Assembly (NCBI RefSeq): GCF_029873635.1
Contig: NC_080419.1
Coordinates: 61,623,040 to 61,687,039, forward strand
Direction: 5' to 3'
From: Malania oleifera
Taxonomy: Eukaryota > Streptophyta > Magnoliopsida > Santalales > Ximeniaceae
DNA: 64,000 nt
Shown piece by piece: positions 46,527 to 57,780 of this stretch (its first letter is position 1; each line of letters opens with the position of its first letter). A program made the translations under genes and the position numbers. The notes under the pieces are model-generated. The model ran no database searches. It was not told where the DNA came from and saw only the letters and a list, made by a program, of their open reading frames with translations.

Positions 46527-48300
46527 TAAGAAGTAACATTCAAAATTTGTTGATAAAAAATGCTAGTTTTTACGATGACAACATCTTGAATTTATGAATA
46601 TTTGGAGGCAAAGTAAATTGAATCATGTTCACGAATCATTAGAGTAAGAACATAAAAGAAACAATAGAGAATCACATGAATAAGAAAAACACCTCATAAA
46701 GATGCAATATCAAATACTACAAGAAACCCAAAAACCCCTTAGGCTCATTTCTTATACCCTAGGCTCAATGCTCAAATGGGTTCCTTCAATGGAGGAGGAG
46801 AAGGAATCACAAAATGAAGTGTAGCTTGCCCACTAGGTTTTTCTCTCTTGCTTAAGCTTCCTTGCTCTCAAAATTCAATGCGAGTCTCCTTTACCCAAGA
46901 GTTGAGCGTAAGTTTCTTTCCCTCTCTCTTTTTGTGGATGTGATTGAATAAATCTGCCCTATTTATAAAAAATTTTAGGGTTTGCCCAAATTAATATCCC
47001 TAGAGGCAAGAAGAATTACCACTTTGTCCTCTAGGCTGTTTGGGAAACATTATACCCTTATTCTTGCAAAGAACACAATATTCAAGATAAGGATAGCCTT
47101 CTATTTCAACAATAGGGGCTTAGAAGCTAAAATTGAAGCAAAATTTATCCTTAACCCAAAATACATTCGTGAAAAACTAAAAGGGGACCAAGAGAACTCA
47201 AATCAAGCCCTCCCTAACTAAATAACAACTCTATTGACTAGGAATTGTTCAACTTTCAATCAAATGTCCCTAAAAAATGCCAAGAAAGCTCTTAAGACTA
47301 GGGGTAATCTTGAATTTTTCCTAATTTTGGATTAAAATAATTTATAATAGAGAAAATGACTCCAATATTAAGCTCAGTCAAAATGACCAATGTCAATTAT
47401 TAGATCGTTTATGCTATATGGTCCAAAATATTGAACCATTAAAGAACAACATATCTTAACAATGACGGTTGTTGAAATGAAAATGACATGATGTGTGTTA
47501 AAACATAAATTGAGAAATGAACATATTTGTGATAAGTTAGACATAGCACTTGCAGAAAATAAGGGTGTGACGATTGAGATAGTTTAGGTATTCACCACAT
47601 AATGCTAGCACTAGTGAGAAAGAGTGAGCTAGTTGTGTTTATTTATTTGTTTATTTATTATTATTTTTGCATATGTATTGCAATTGGGGTTTTTTCTTTC
47701 AAAAAAAAATTATTATGCTTTTCCCATATTCTGTCACAATTGCAATGTGGTCAACCTAAGGGGATGTGGGTCCTAAAAATCTTTCACTTTTCAATAGAAG
47801 AACCACCACCAGCACCACCAGCCAAGGCACTACGACCTTCAAACTTCACCCTATCTTGCACTGCATGAAATGAATGGATTCTTTCTAAGGCTTTGATTGT
47901 TCAAATTTGCGAACAAGGTTTAGATCCATACAAAGTTGAGCATATGCTCCATTGTGGAGCATCCACTTTTTCAATTTTTATTTTTGGGTTTAAAATTCAA
48001 ATGTAGAATCTTAAAAGGAAGACGTATCAATATAAAGTAAATAGAGGACCAGTGAAGATAGAACATGAACAATTTGAAGGGAAAACGACTAATGCTCCAA
48101 GTAGAAACTGCATGAATGTGAGCAAGGGCCGTGCTAGTTTTATTAAACATGTTCAAGCTTGTTTCGAGTAATAACAAAACCAAATTTGAACTATTCTAGT
48201 TGATTAAATGGAAAGAACTCAACCTAGTTTCTACTCTATTCATTTATGAACCTAAACAGGATAAGTGTAATCATGTTCAAATTTCATTACTTATTGATGA
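46527..48300. other. Unassigned region, possible minus-strand promoter, no gene
   Basis: Minus-strand TATAAATAGGG near 46958-46969 is followed by an A/G-rich leader-like stretch towards 46700, as in an LTR or DNA-transposon promoter. The ORFs at 46982-47221 (plus) and 47602-47868 (plus) match nothing I know and have no codon signature. Confidence 0.35.
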
Positions 48301-48336
48301 ATTTTAAATTAAACCTAAAAAATTACTCCTTAATAT

Positions 48337-48341
48337 AAACA

Positions 48342-48386
<45 letters not shown>

Positions 48387-48398
48387 CTCCTTAATATA

Positions 48399-48436
<38 letters not shown>
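48337..48436. repeat. Duplicated (TA)n microsatellite
   Basis: Two (ta) runs (48344-48384 and 48405-48436), each preceded by attactccttaatataaaca. The 20-bp lead is duplicated with the array. Confidence 0.9.
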
Positions 48437-48439
<3 letters not shown>

Positions 48440-49676
48440 GAGTGTTAACATTTTGGTATGTGTTTTATTATTCATGAAAATTTTTTGAAGACAATAAACA
48501 CGTAAAAAGAAAATAAATTATTTAAAAATAAAAAATATGTTACTTTACAATAAAGTCTAAACTCATGATATGAATTAATGAAACTCTCAGCAAACAAAAA
48601 AAATTAAACCTACTGGGCCTTATATGCAAAATACATTCGTGAACCTCATTGGTTAATCATAAACCTATTGAGCTTATTTGAGTTTTTAAGCAAGTCAAGC
48701 GGCCAAGTAGCTAGCTAATTAAATAAGCTAACTCAACTCGACAATTAGCTTGTTTAGTTTTTAAGTTCAAAATCCAGACTCAAAATTTGACTCATTTGTG
48801 TTAACAAATACGTTGGAAGAAATCATTATCAAACAAAAGACTGAGTAGGTCGAATGAAACAGCTCTCATTTTGAATCTTCAAGTGCTCAAGAAAGAAAAA
48901 GTGCTAGGCTCCCCCGGCATAACATCACGTGTCTGCATGTGGATATTACGTATGCAATTTATTTTCCTTCTGCCATTAATGGCAGTAATTCACATTTCAT
49001 TTCTATAGTAAATGCACCTAATTTATTATTATTAAGTGAAGGATAATTGTTTTTTTGCTTTACAATAATTTTTTAATTAAATAAATGTCTAAATCTATAT
49101 ATAATTATGAAAGGCATATATATTGGCCTCTAGAATCTACAGTTTTTTTCTAATACACAATTATACTACATAAATCAGGCACTTCATAACCCTAACCCAA
49201 GATCACAAGGAATAAACAACAAACTGGGCTTACCCCTAGGCTACCATCCCTAATGCGACACTATGGTCGATTCTTATGCCTGACGCTCCTGTGGGTTAAA
49301 ATGGACATGTATTTCAATGCTACAGATAAAACACGTTCCAAGAAACGTGGCCAGTCTGTTTAGAAGGGAAAAAAAAAAATAATAATCTGACCAAGAAAAA
49401 AGATTTAATCTCTTAACTCAAAAACAGTAGGAGGAAATGTTGGAGTAGAGGAGCTGCTTTCACAAAAAGTAAACAATGAATCCAGCAACACACCTCCCTA
49501 TATAGAGGGAGGGAGCCATCAAGGGGATCTCGTCACTACATTATGGGGTTCAAGTTAACTGGGTCATCAAACCACGATGTGCTTAGCAGCATAGGTACCA
49601 AGCAAGCTCCAGACCAGACCAGTGACTATACCACAAACATCACAGCCCTATGCACTAAAATGGGTATGCTGGGTTC
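48437..49676. other. Intergenic and 3' flank of the PUX11-like gene
   Basis: 48640-48790 has degenerate gctcaactcg-type repeats seen in some plant DNA elements. The final 300 bp before 49677 would be the 3' UTR of the minus-strand gene. No other gene. Confidence 0.45.
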
Positions 49677-49921
49677 TTATTTGCCATCGTCATTGCCACC
49701 ATATTGTGTAGAATTCCCATTCCAGAAGGCATTTCTGTCTCCGAATTGGTCATCATCTTCATCATGTTTCAGAGTGTGAATATTGCTTCCAAAACGCGAG
49801 GACATTGGTTGCCTGCTCTTGCGGTCATTTCTGCTGTTTCCAGAGCTGCCTCGGTTTGGAGAGTAAGGGACGTAGGGCCTCCGACTTCCTGCAATGTTAT
49901 TCTGGAGTGTTGGATTTGGAC
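49677..49921 (-). CDS. PUX11: PUX11-like, last exon
   Basis: Acceptor TATTGCAG/GTCCAAATC. 80 codons then TAA at 49677-49679. GPNPTLQNNIAGSRRPYVPY to WNGNSTQYGGNDDGK, a low-complexity tail. Confidence 0.85.
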
Positions 49922-52900
49922 CTGCAATATAAAAAAAGGAGCACATTATTAAGTGCAAAAACAAAGAAACACACGAGGGTTATATTCCACAATGTATAAT
50001 TTCAATCAACATCAAAACCAAAACACACAGTGCAACATTAAAAAATGAAAAAAAAATTAAAAAAGACATTCATTAGTATGCGCACAAGTAGTTTGCCACC
50101 ACCTAGCAAAAGGAACAACACCATTTCCTACGAATGAGGAAGTTTGTTTGGTTATCATTTTTAGCCTTCATTTTTGTACACTGAAGAAACAAATTATTAC
50201 AACGCAGGTTGCTAATTTCCTATTTTTATCATTAGTTTTCAGTTGTTTTTTTTTAAAATTTGAAAATTAGATTTTGTGATTTTTCATTGTTCTGGCAACC
50301 AATTGCCAAAGTATTTTAATATTCAAAAATTAACTTTGTGAATTAAATTATTCATTTCATAATTAAGATAAAAATGACCATGTAAATTCAATATATAATT
50401 AAGATAAAAATGTCCATAAAATTTCTAGAAATTTGAAAAAGAATAATAAGTCATTTATAAAATATTACAATTTTCAATTGTCATGTGCAATAAGATTGCC
50501 TCGTGCCACTAAACAATGAGTTTTATAATAACTAGCTGTGGGCAAGCGAATGCATGTGCACTGCAACTTTTCAGTGATTATTATTTACTACCTATGAATA
50601 GTGTAACAAAATAAATTAATAAATAAATAAAATTTCAAAAAATAATATATCCACATATAAATCTATAAAATTAAAAATAAGAGAGTATTAATTCAAATAA
50701 AAATATTATTTATAGTTATGGCAGTTCAAGGATATATTTAGAATATTTATGGGTAGTTATAGCAACATTTAAAAAAAAATATTATTTATAGTTATGGTAG
50801 TTAAGGGATATATTTAGAATATTTATGGGTAGTTACAAGGGTATTTTGGATTATTTTTCGGCAGTTATGGGAGTATTTTCGGATCTTAAAAATCAATCCA
50901 AGAAAGAGGGAATCCCCTTTGTAATAGAAGAAATTAAATTAAATAATTAAATTTTTATTTTTTTGCACTTTTATTATATTTTTTAATTGGTATTTAGTTC
51001 AAAGGCAAAAATGAGCATTTGTGCAATCAAGTTTTTAATTTGTTTCAGTTTTAGTAAATTAACATTGCCAGTTTATTCTGTATTTTCTTTCTCATTTTTA
51101 ATTTTTGCTTTTGATTTTTTTTTTTCATAATCTTTTACAGTAATACCAAACAGTCTAAAGGTTTTTATATTTCATTCACAGAACTGAATAGACAAGTAAA
51201 AGAATGATTTTAGTAAGGCACATAATAGCTTACAAAAGAAAATGCATCATCATTATAAATCAATCAGGCATGCACAAGTGATTATTAATTCAAAACGCAA
51301 AATACGGAAAAAATGGCTTCCCAAATTTGATCATGGTAAGGCCTATTTTCTATTAGATTCCATGTTGAATGGAATAAGACAAACTTCTGTACAAGTGACT
51401 TTTGTTTGTAAATTATTAAAGGGCAGCCTGATGCACAAAGGTAACCTAACAGAAATTGACAAAACCATATGTTCAGATTACAACAGTGCAAATTATAATG
51501 GTCCAGGAGAAGATCCAAGTTAATTCAACAATCATCGACACAAATTGTGAGGACAATTTTTGCACCAATAAAAAACAGAGAATGGCTACAGACTAATGAA
51601 ACTTTGACACGGAGGCCTTTTATTTTCTTCTGGCTGTTTCTTTTTTTTTTTCATGTGCATTATATGTGAAACAATTCTAAAAACCAAACACTATCTTGTG
51701 GGATAACAGAAAATTCTATCCTAGTGCTGAATTGAAAACCCATTAATCACAATGATAAGAACCTAAGGAACAAAAGAGAGAGAGGGAAGAACGAAGACCC
51801 CAATTAAGAACCAAGCAAAAGTGTCAAGAATACTAAAAACAAACAAATGATAGCACTACAGGGAAAAAAAAATGGGGAGGTTTTTCATCCATATCTGCAA
51901 TTTCATAATCCTGTCAGCTTATTTCACTGCCTTCACTGCAACCTTTAAATTTCTTTAATCAATTAGTAGCCGACAACATGTAAAAAGTGACAGGGTTAAA
52001 AGTCTTGCTCTTTTCTGGCTCCTATGTATTCTTGAAACATGCTCAGTTCTAGCTCTTAGGCATTTTCGAAACACCTTACCAATTTGTATCATCATTTGTC
52101 TCATAGAAGTTGGTAGATTGATTGAGCTAGAACTTAAAATTTGTAACAATTAATTTAAGGTAGTATATAAACTCACCATATTGCCATGTGCTATTAGGAG
52201 AATCCTGACCAGAGCTTGTTGAGCTAGTACTACCCCCAAGATATGAGTAAGGATTCAAAAAAGATAGAATCTTTTTCACATATACAAAATATCCTTCATT
52301 ACTTCCATTTAATGAATTGGCATCAGTCATAGAAGTTACTTCGTCATGTGATAAAGACTTGTGTTGGCCCATAGCTTGCTGCTGTGGAATTACAATCAAT
52401 GCCTGTCTGTTAAGAAGCCCCAAGTCTGAAAATGATTTGCTCAAATCTGCACCATATTCAAAGTGGTACAAATTTATGAATGACATGAATTTGAAATGTC
52501 TTCAATTTCATCGGCATATAAATACAATATGTCAATTATAAAATTAGACAATGAAGAAAAAGTGGCAACAATAACGTCATGTCATGCTACTAAAAAACAG
52601 TGAGACAATGCTTATCAATAACCAGCTTCCTTCTGTAGGATTAATACAGCATGTCATCCAGAACTATCTCCTGACACTGATTTTTGCGTTTTAGCAGCAG
52701 TCTCTCATTCTCATCACAGACAATTTGAAATCGACTGTTTGCAGTCCTCAAGGAGCTTTGAGTCTGTTTGGCAAGCATAAGACCAGCTGTTATTAAGTGT
52801 GGTAAGATTACTGATTATGATACTCCGCTATATTTGTAGTAATCTAGTCTTTGTTATGGGAGAAGAAAAAAGAGGATTCCGGGCATTAGGTTCTAGCTAT

Positions 52901-54045
52901 GCAGTTATTGTAGGATAAAACTGCTTTTTCTGGAGGGTTTCAGCTTCCAAGACTTTAAGGGAAAACGCTTTCTAACACTGATGTGGTTATGGGAGGGGGA
53001 TTATTTTGTTATTCACAATTTATTGGTTTCATTTAGTGGAGGGAACCATACTCATTTTTTAAGTGTATTTTTGTTCTTTATTAAATAAATTCTTCGTTCA
53101 TTGGAAAAAAAGTAAAATTGCAGGAAGAACTAATGCTACTTGATTGGTATAGATCCAGTCTCTTTGGTGAGCATGACTATTTCATATGGCAAACATGCAA
53201 GCCAAGTATCAAGTACTCGTACCTTGATGACTAAAAACTTTCCAAGGGTAAGGAATAGCTAGATTGTAAGGGCCAATAGCACTTGATTGGTGTCTGTCCA
53301 CGTAGTCTTTAACCATACTCAATGTGCTAGTCACAGAGAACTTCTCTTGCAAACTTACGCCATCAGGCAAACGGATGTTTAAGTGAACATCATATAATTT
53401 ACCAGCACTGGTATAAATATCCAAGGCATCAGCCTTCTTATCTTCTTCAGGTTCAATCTGTTTGTCGTGAACAACTTTGTTTCCTTGGTCAACAATCAAA
53501 AGTGAAGTCCCTGTTGAAACTTGTGAGAGATGATCACTCACATTGATGCTGTCTTCTGGTGCAGAAGTCGTATCTTCAATGCTAGAAGATAAATGACCAA
53601 TTCTAGGGCTTTCCGGAGTCACTGTGACAGGATTCAGTAATTCTTTGGCTGTCTGAGTGGATGAGATGAACTGTTCACCCTCATCATTCTCCAATTCATT
53701 GGCGCATACTGATCTTGAAGAGGAATTCTCACACTGCTGTTTATGTAAAAATATATTGAGCTAAACATACTGTGCAAAATACAGTTAAAACCAATGAAAT
53801 GCCTCAAGATTGCAGCCTGACATTACCTCAACTATGGATTCACAATTTTTGTTCTTTTCTATTGTCTTAGTAGTAACCAATGGTCTAGCATCCGAGGGTT
53901 GGACATCTGTGTCTGTTGAAGATGAAGTAGAACCTTTGCTTGAAGAACTTCCTTGCTCAAATGAGGCAATGTTATGAACCCCAGATGCTGATGGTACAGC
54001 TTCCTTTGAAGCAAGTGCTGCAGTCAGGACAGTTGCAGTAGTTTC
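49677..54045 (-). CDS. PUX11: PUX11-like UBX-domain protein, N-terminus missing
   Basis: Four exons (53827-54045, 53223-53736, 52177-52446, 49677-49921) join in frame through GT-AG introns to 415 residues and a stop. The UBX domain spans exons 2 and 3 of the set: LYDVHLNIRLPDGVSLQEKF, SMVKDYVDRHQ, YNLAIPYPWKVFSHQG, then DLSKSFSDLGLLNRQALIVI. UBX proteins bind the AAA ATPase CDC48/p97 as adaptors in protein turnover. A Ser-rich linker precedes it and an Arg/Asn/Asp-rich tail follows (NIHTLKHDEDDDQFGDRNAF), as I recall for Arabidopsis PUX11. The p97-contact loop normally reads FPR; here YPW. The N-terminal thioredoxin-like part is not found in this orientation; an inverted scrap lies at 55061-55132. 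It is either truncated or its upstream exons lie outside the window. Confidence 0.8.
49922..52176 (-). other. Last intron of the PUX11-like gene
   Basis: Contains a direct duplication at 50698-50770 and 50778-50850 (ttatttatagttatggYagt, gatatatttagaatatttat). No element ends found. The two opposed ORFs at 51242-51523 are not conserved-looking. Confidence 0.65.
52177..52446 (-). CDS. PUX11: PUX11-like, exon with second half of UBX domain
   Basis: Acceptor GGTGCAG/ATTTGAGC completes the split Asp codon; donor CAATATG/GTGAGT. DLSKSFSDLGLLNRQALIVI is the last UBX helix and strand; the following KKILSFLNPYSYLGG is family-typical. Confidence 0.85.
52447..53222 (-). other. Second-last intron of the PUX11-like gene
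   Basis: GT-AG intron of 776 bp with no recognisable element. The first intron (53737-53826) is 90 bp. Confidence 0.65.
53223..53736 (-). CDS. PUX11: PUX11-like, exon with first half of UBX domain
   Basis: Acceptor ATAAACAG/CAGTGTGAG (a second AG three bases later is possible), donor CAAG/GTACGAG. No stop across 514 bp. Its end holds the UBX strands RLPDGVSLQEKF and YPWKVF. Confidence 0.85.
53827..54045 (-). CDS. PUX11: PUX11-like, exon encoding Ser-rich linker
   Basis: Acceptor AATTGCAG/GAAACTAC, donor GTTGAG/GTAATG. 73 codons beginning ETTATVLTAALASKEAVPSA; Ser/Thr-rich middle. Phase 0 at both ends. Confidence 0.8.
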
Positions 54046-55060
54046 CTGCAATTACTCATTACAACTGGTCATGATCATGTTATAAAGCAACTGAGAAAGC
54101 CTATGTTCATGATATGTTCTGTGGTGAACATATAGCAGCTGTGAGTGCTGTCAAAGTTAATGACATTGGAATAGGATTTCTAGCAGTTCAAATGATGTGT
54201 TTACAATTGTAAATAACATGAGTAATTTGCTAATAACTTCCCTTAGTTCTTGACTAACCGCAAGGACTTTCCTTGACCTTCTTAAAATTATGATGGCCTC
54301 CATTGTTAGTTTAGTCAAGTACATAACTCATATTTACTTCAATATCCTCCAATTAATTTTTTTTAAAAAAAATTATTCAACTTACCACAACTTGACCAAA
54401 GGGGATTGGTAAACATAAACATGTTGGTCAAATTTGTTTCCACATCTGTGTTTATATTCAGCATGCTTCTATTTTTTCACAAAGATGAAATATGGTTCTC
54501 CATTTTAGGAACAGAAACAAGTGTTTTCAAACATGTTCCATGAGGTCAAATTTAAAAGTGGAAATGGAAACAGAAACAAAAACAAACCGGCACATTCCCA
54601 AATGCTGTCTAAGATTCTGTACTTCTGCACAAGCATAAAGAATTCCCTAAAATATTCTTCTAAAATTTCTGTGTTTCAGTTCTCACTATTTTGCCACCTT
54701 CATCAACCTGAACAAATGTATTTATTATTCTCAAACTCATTCATAAGTACGCTATAAAAAGGATTGTTCTGTTGCTTTAACCTAATTTATTCAAGATTTC
54801 CTACAGTTTTGTAGGAAAGTCATGCTTTGTCAGTTGCCATCAATAAAATGCAGATTTAAACTATGTGTTCCATCCAATATTACTGATTTTCACCAATAAG
54901 AGTTATTTGTTATTTTGTTAATTTTCAAGGAGGGCAAGTGATTTTAAGAAAATAGTGCAAAGCAATGATGGAGGCCTTTCTGATGGTCTTAGATATCACT
55001 AAATGACTTTTGTTAATCTCTTCTTGTATGTTATGAAAACATACTGTTTTCCTTGCAATC
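54046..55060. other. Intron-like sequence between opposed PUX11 pieces
   Basis: No exon found on either strand. An inversion breakpoint must lie here or at the fragment's right edge if the 55061-55132 piece came from this gene. Confidence 0.5.
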
Positions 55061-55132
55061 TTGCAAGATCCACAGGAACCTGTCCCATGCATCACAGTTG
55101 TTGGATACAATGGTGTAAAACTGTGGCAACCT
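55061..55132 (+). pseudogene. Inverted PUX11 N-terminal exon fragment
   Basis: The plus strand reads QEPVPCITVVGYNGVKLWQ, the conserved end of the thioredoxin-like N-terminal region of PUX11 proteins (PQKSVPCIT.IGYNGV.LWQ as I recall it). It is preceded by a cttgcaag AG that could be its acceptor. After LWQ the family sequence (NEGF...) stops and unrelated sequence follows. It lies opposite in strand to the other exons and about 80 bp from a LINE 3' end. Confidence 0.7.
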
Positions 55133-55210
55133 GCTTAACTGCCTCAGCCTCTCCAACCCATTTAAATTGTCTTTTTGTTTGCTTAGCTAGCCTAGCACCA
55201 ACTCTCTAAT

Positions 55211-55825
55211 TTATTATTATTATTTTTTTGGATAGAAAAAGAAATTCATTAACGACAGAAAATTACAAAGAAACGAGGATAAGATATCCTCCTAAAAACA
55301 AACAAAAGCAAAGAAGCAAAAACCAAATACATCAAAGCTCCTTTCCAATCCCATTGACGATTCGGCAACAGAATTCCTTGAAAGAAACCCAAAGAGTGAT
55401 CTAAAAATAAGCCAGGAAAAGTAGCTGTATGGCAAAGAAAAAGCAGGGAATTTGTTTTGCTATTGAAAATCCTTGCATTCCTATCAATCCATAAGGTCCA
55501 AAAAATGCCAAAAACTACACATTTCCATAAAGCTATTCCCATCTTACTCCTTCCAAAGCCTAAGTATCACCAGCAGCAAAACATCAAGAGTCTGGGGCAG
55601 CACTAAAATCCCCTCAAAAACTGAGAAAAGAAAAACCCAAAGAAGTTTAGTCACCTGACAAAGGAGAAACAAATGGTCGCTGGTCTCTCTCCTCCAAACA
55701 CATGATAAAAATATCTGGACTTATGGAGTCTACATAAAATCATTGGCATTAAGCCTACTAAGAGCCAAAGTCCACACAAAAGCCTCGAGGAACCTTAGAT
55801 TTCCAAATAGAATGGTTCAAGAATA
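55211..55825 (-). mobile_element. L1-type LINE, 3' part
   Basis: The minus strand reads HSIWKSKVPRGF, then a zf-RVT block (about 55660-55700) and LWIDRNARIFNSKTNSLLFL, and ends QWDWKGAL followed by an A-rich tail (complement of 55211-55230). It has the same 3' end as the LINE at 13183-14645. Confidence 0.75.
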
Positions 55826-56571
55826 TAGGAGCTTGGGTGTTTGGGTGTTGAGGAGGTGGGGGGTGGTCTCACATGATTTTAGATCCTTGGTGATAGCGAA
55901 TGAGATAATGTTTTTTTTTTTTCCTATTCTTTATATTGAGGAGGATGATTTTAGGCCTATGATTGAGGGTCTGGGTTGGAATCCGTTACTAGAGATTAGG
56001 TAACTTGTCAGAAAGACCTTTTGAGGAGGATGAAGTGAGGGCTAGTGTGTTTGGGATAGACAGGGACAAGGCTCTGGGCATTAATGGATTGATGGCTTTC
56101 TTTCAAGATTTTTGTGATGTGATTGGAAGATCGTTGTAGGCCTATGATTGAGGGTTTGGATTGGAATCAGTGGTTGGAAAGACCTTAGGAGGATGAAGTG
56201 AGGACTACCGCATTTGGGACGGAGAGGAATCAATCTCTGAGCTTGAATGGATTTGATATGGCTGTCTTTCAAGATTATTGAGAAGTGCTTAGGGTGGATT
56301 TGTTGAAGATCTTTAATGAGTTTTATTTGAATGGGATTTGTTAGCTAGGAGATTGTGTGCAGGTCTGAGATGGAAAGGGTTTTGGGTCTTGGTAAGTTGG
56401 TGTTTAAAAATCACACTTTAAGGGCTAAATAGTTACAATTATTTTCCCTAGGGAAGAACCCTCTTTGGCATAAATGATTATGACTATTTCCCCCATACCA
56501 AATTTGTTTTAGGTAATGGTTTTCAAATTCTCTTTTGGGTAATACTACATTGTTCATTTCTTTTCTATCTT
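55826..56571 (+). mobile_element. L1-type LINE, reverse-transcriptase part, inverted and internally duplicated
   Basis: The plus strand reads EEDDFRPMIEGLGWNPLL, ERPFEEDEVRASVFGIDRDK and MAFFQDFCDVIGR (55940-56136). A second similar run follows at 56137-56340 (RPMIEGLDWNQWLERP, MAVFQDY, FNEFYLNG). WHKWL and LGNGFQILFW appear at 56468-56545. It is opposite in strand to the adjoining 3' part and is cut at 56571 by a copia. Confidence 0.7.
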
Positions 56572-56747
56572 TGTTGAATATTTCGGTAAAATGGAAGACC
56601 TCATCACAGCGTTAGGTCTCTCCTATTTGTAATATATGTGCATGTTAAGTGCATACCAATGACCATAATACCCTTACTAACTCATGCTTACCAACAAAAT
56701 ACTAGCACGTACAAATAATGTTACAATGACCAAAATACCCACTAACA
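56572..56747 (-). repeat. 3' LTR of outer copia
   Basis: Shares with the inner copia LTRs the phrases agttagtaagggtattatgg, ggtcttccattttacc and the TG...CA ends, so both belong to one family. Confidence 0.88.
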
Positions 56748-56756
56748 CTCCCCCTC

Positions 56757-57609
56757 AAGCTAGAGCATATATATTATATGCTCCTAGCTTGTTACAAATG
56801 AATTTAACATGACCACTCACCGAAGATTTAGTAAAAATAAATCAGCAAGCTACAAATCAGACTTCACATGAATGGTGGTAATGAACTTTTGCACCAGTTT
56901 CTCCCAAACAAAGTGACAATCAACTTCAATATGTTTTGTCCGCTTGTGGAAGACCAAGTTGGAGACGATATAAATGGCATCCTGATTATCGCACATCAAC
57001 CCTGTAGATTGAGAATGTGGAAAACCTAGTTCTTCTAACATGTTCTTCAACAAAAAAAGTTCACATGCAGTGTGTGTCATGACCCTATACTCTGACTTAA
57101 CACACTTAGCCCCAACATTTTATTTCTTACTCTTCTAAGAAACAAAATTAGCACCAACAAAGATATAGTACCCAGCTGTAAATCATCTGCCGGAAGGTGA
57201 CTCGACCTAATCCGCATCAATATATCCCTCAAAATGAGTGCGACCCTGATCCTAATATAAGAGATCTCGACCAAGTGCACCTTTGAGATATCTCAAAATG
57301 CGAATTATTGCATCCCAATGACTTGTTCTAAGAGAATTAAGAAATTGACTCACAATACTGGTTGTGATATATACGGTTAAGTGATTGTGAGATAATTCAA
57401 CTTCCCAACAAATCTCTAATACCATCCTAGGTCAAGCAACAAATCACCCATATCTGGCACCATCTTGCTAATAGGATTCATAGGTATATCAATAGGTTTG
57501 GATCCCAACATCCTAATCTCATCTAAAAGATCAAGAACACACTTTCTCTATGACAAGACGATTCTCATTTGAGATCTTGATACTTCTATACCTAAGAAGT
57601 ACTTCAATG
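56757..57609 (-). pseudogene. Outer copia RNase H and RT end
   Basis: The minus strand reads ELFLLKNMLEELGFPHSQST, MCDNQDAIYIVSNLVFHKRT, KHIEVDCHFVWEKLVQKF and GYCIFVGANFVS. Stops and shifts are present. It stops at the inner insertion (target duplication at 57610-57614). Confidence 0.85.
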
Positions 57610-57614
57610 GTCCT

Positions 57615-57768
57615 TGTTAATGGTTATTTAGTCTTTTAGCAGAGTTTTGTTAGTAATAAGTGTGAGTTAGTAAGGGTATTATGGTCATTCCCATTGTATT
57701 TACATATATTATAAATAGAGGGACCTATCATTGAGTTTAGGTCTTCCATTTTACCCAATTACTCAACA
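57615..57768 (+). repeat. 5' LTR of inner copia
   Basis: 154 bp, TGTTAATGGTTATTTAG to ATTACTCAACA, with TATA-like attataaatag at 57709-57719. Confidence 0.93.
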
Positions 57769-57780
57769 TGGTATCAGAGC
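57769..57780 (+). other. Primer binding site of inner copia
   Basis: TGGTATCAGAGC abuts the LTR, a full match to the initiator tRNA-Met 3' end complement. Confidence 0.93.

Noticed and set aside
46982..47221. 79-residue plus-strand ORF
   Set aside because: No recognisable domain, neighbour or splice context; likely chance in AT-rich DNA.
54117..54215. Plus-strand stretch EKAYVHDMFCGEHIA
   Set aside because: Short open frame by chance between opposed PUX11 pieces; no family match and no splice signals.
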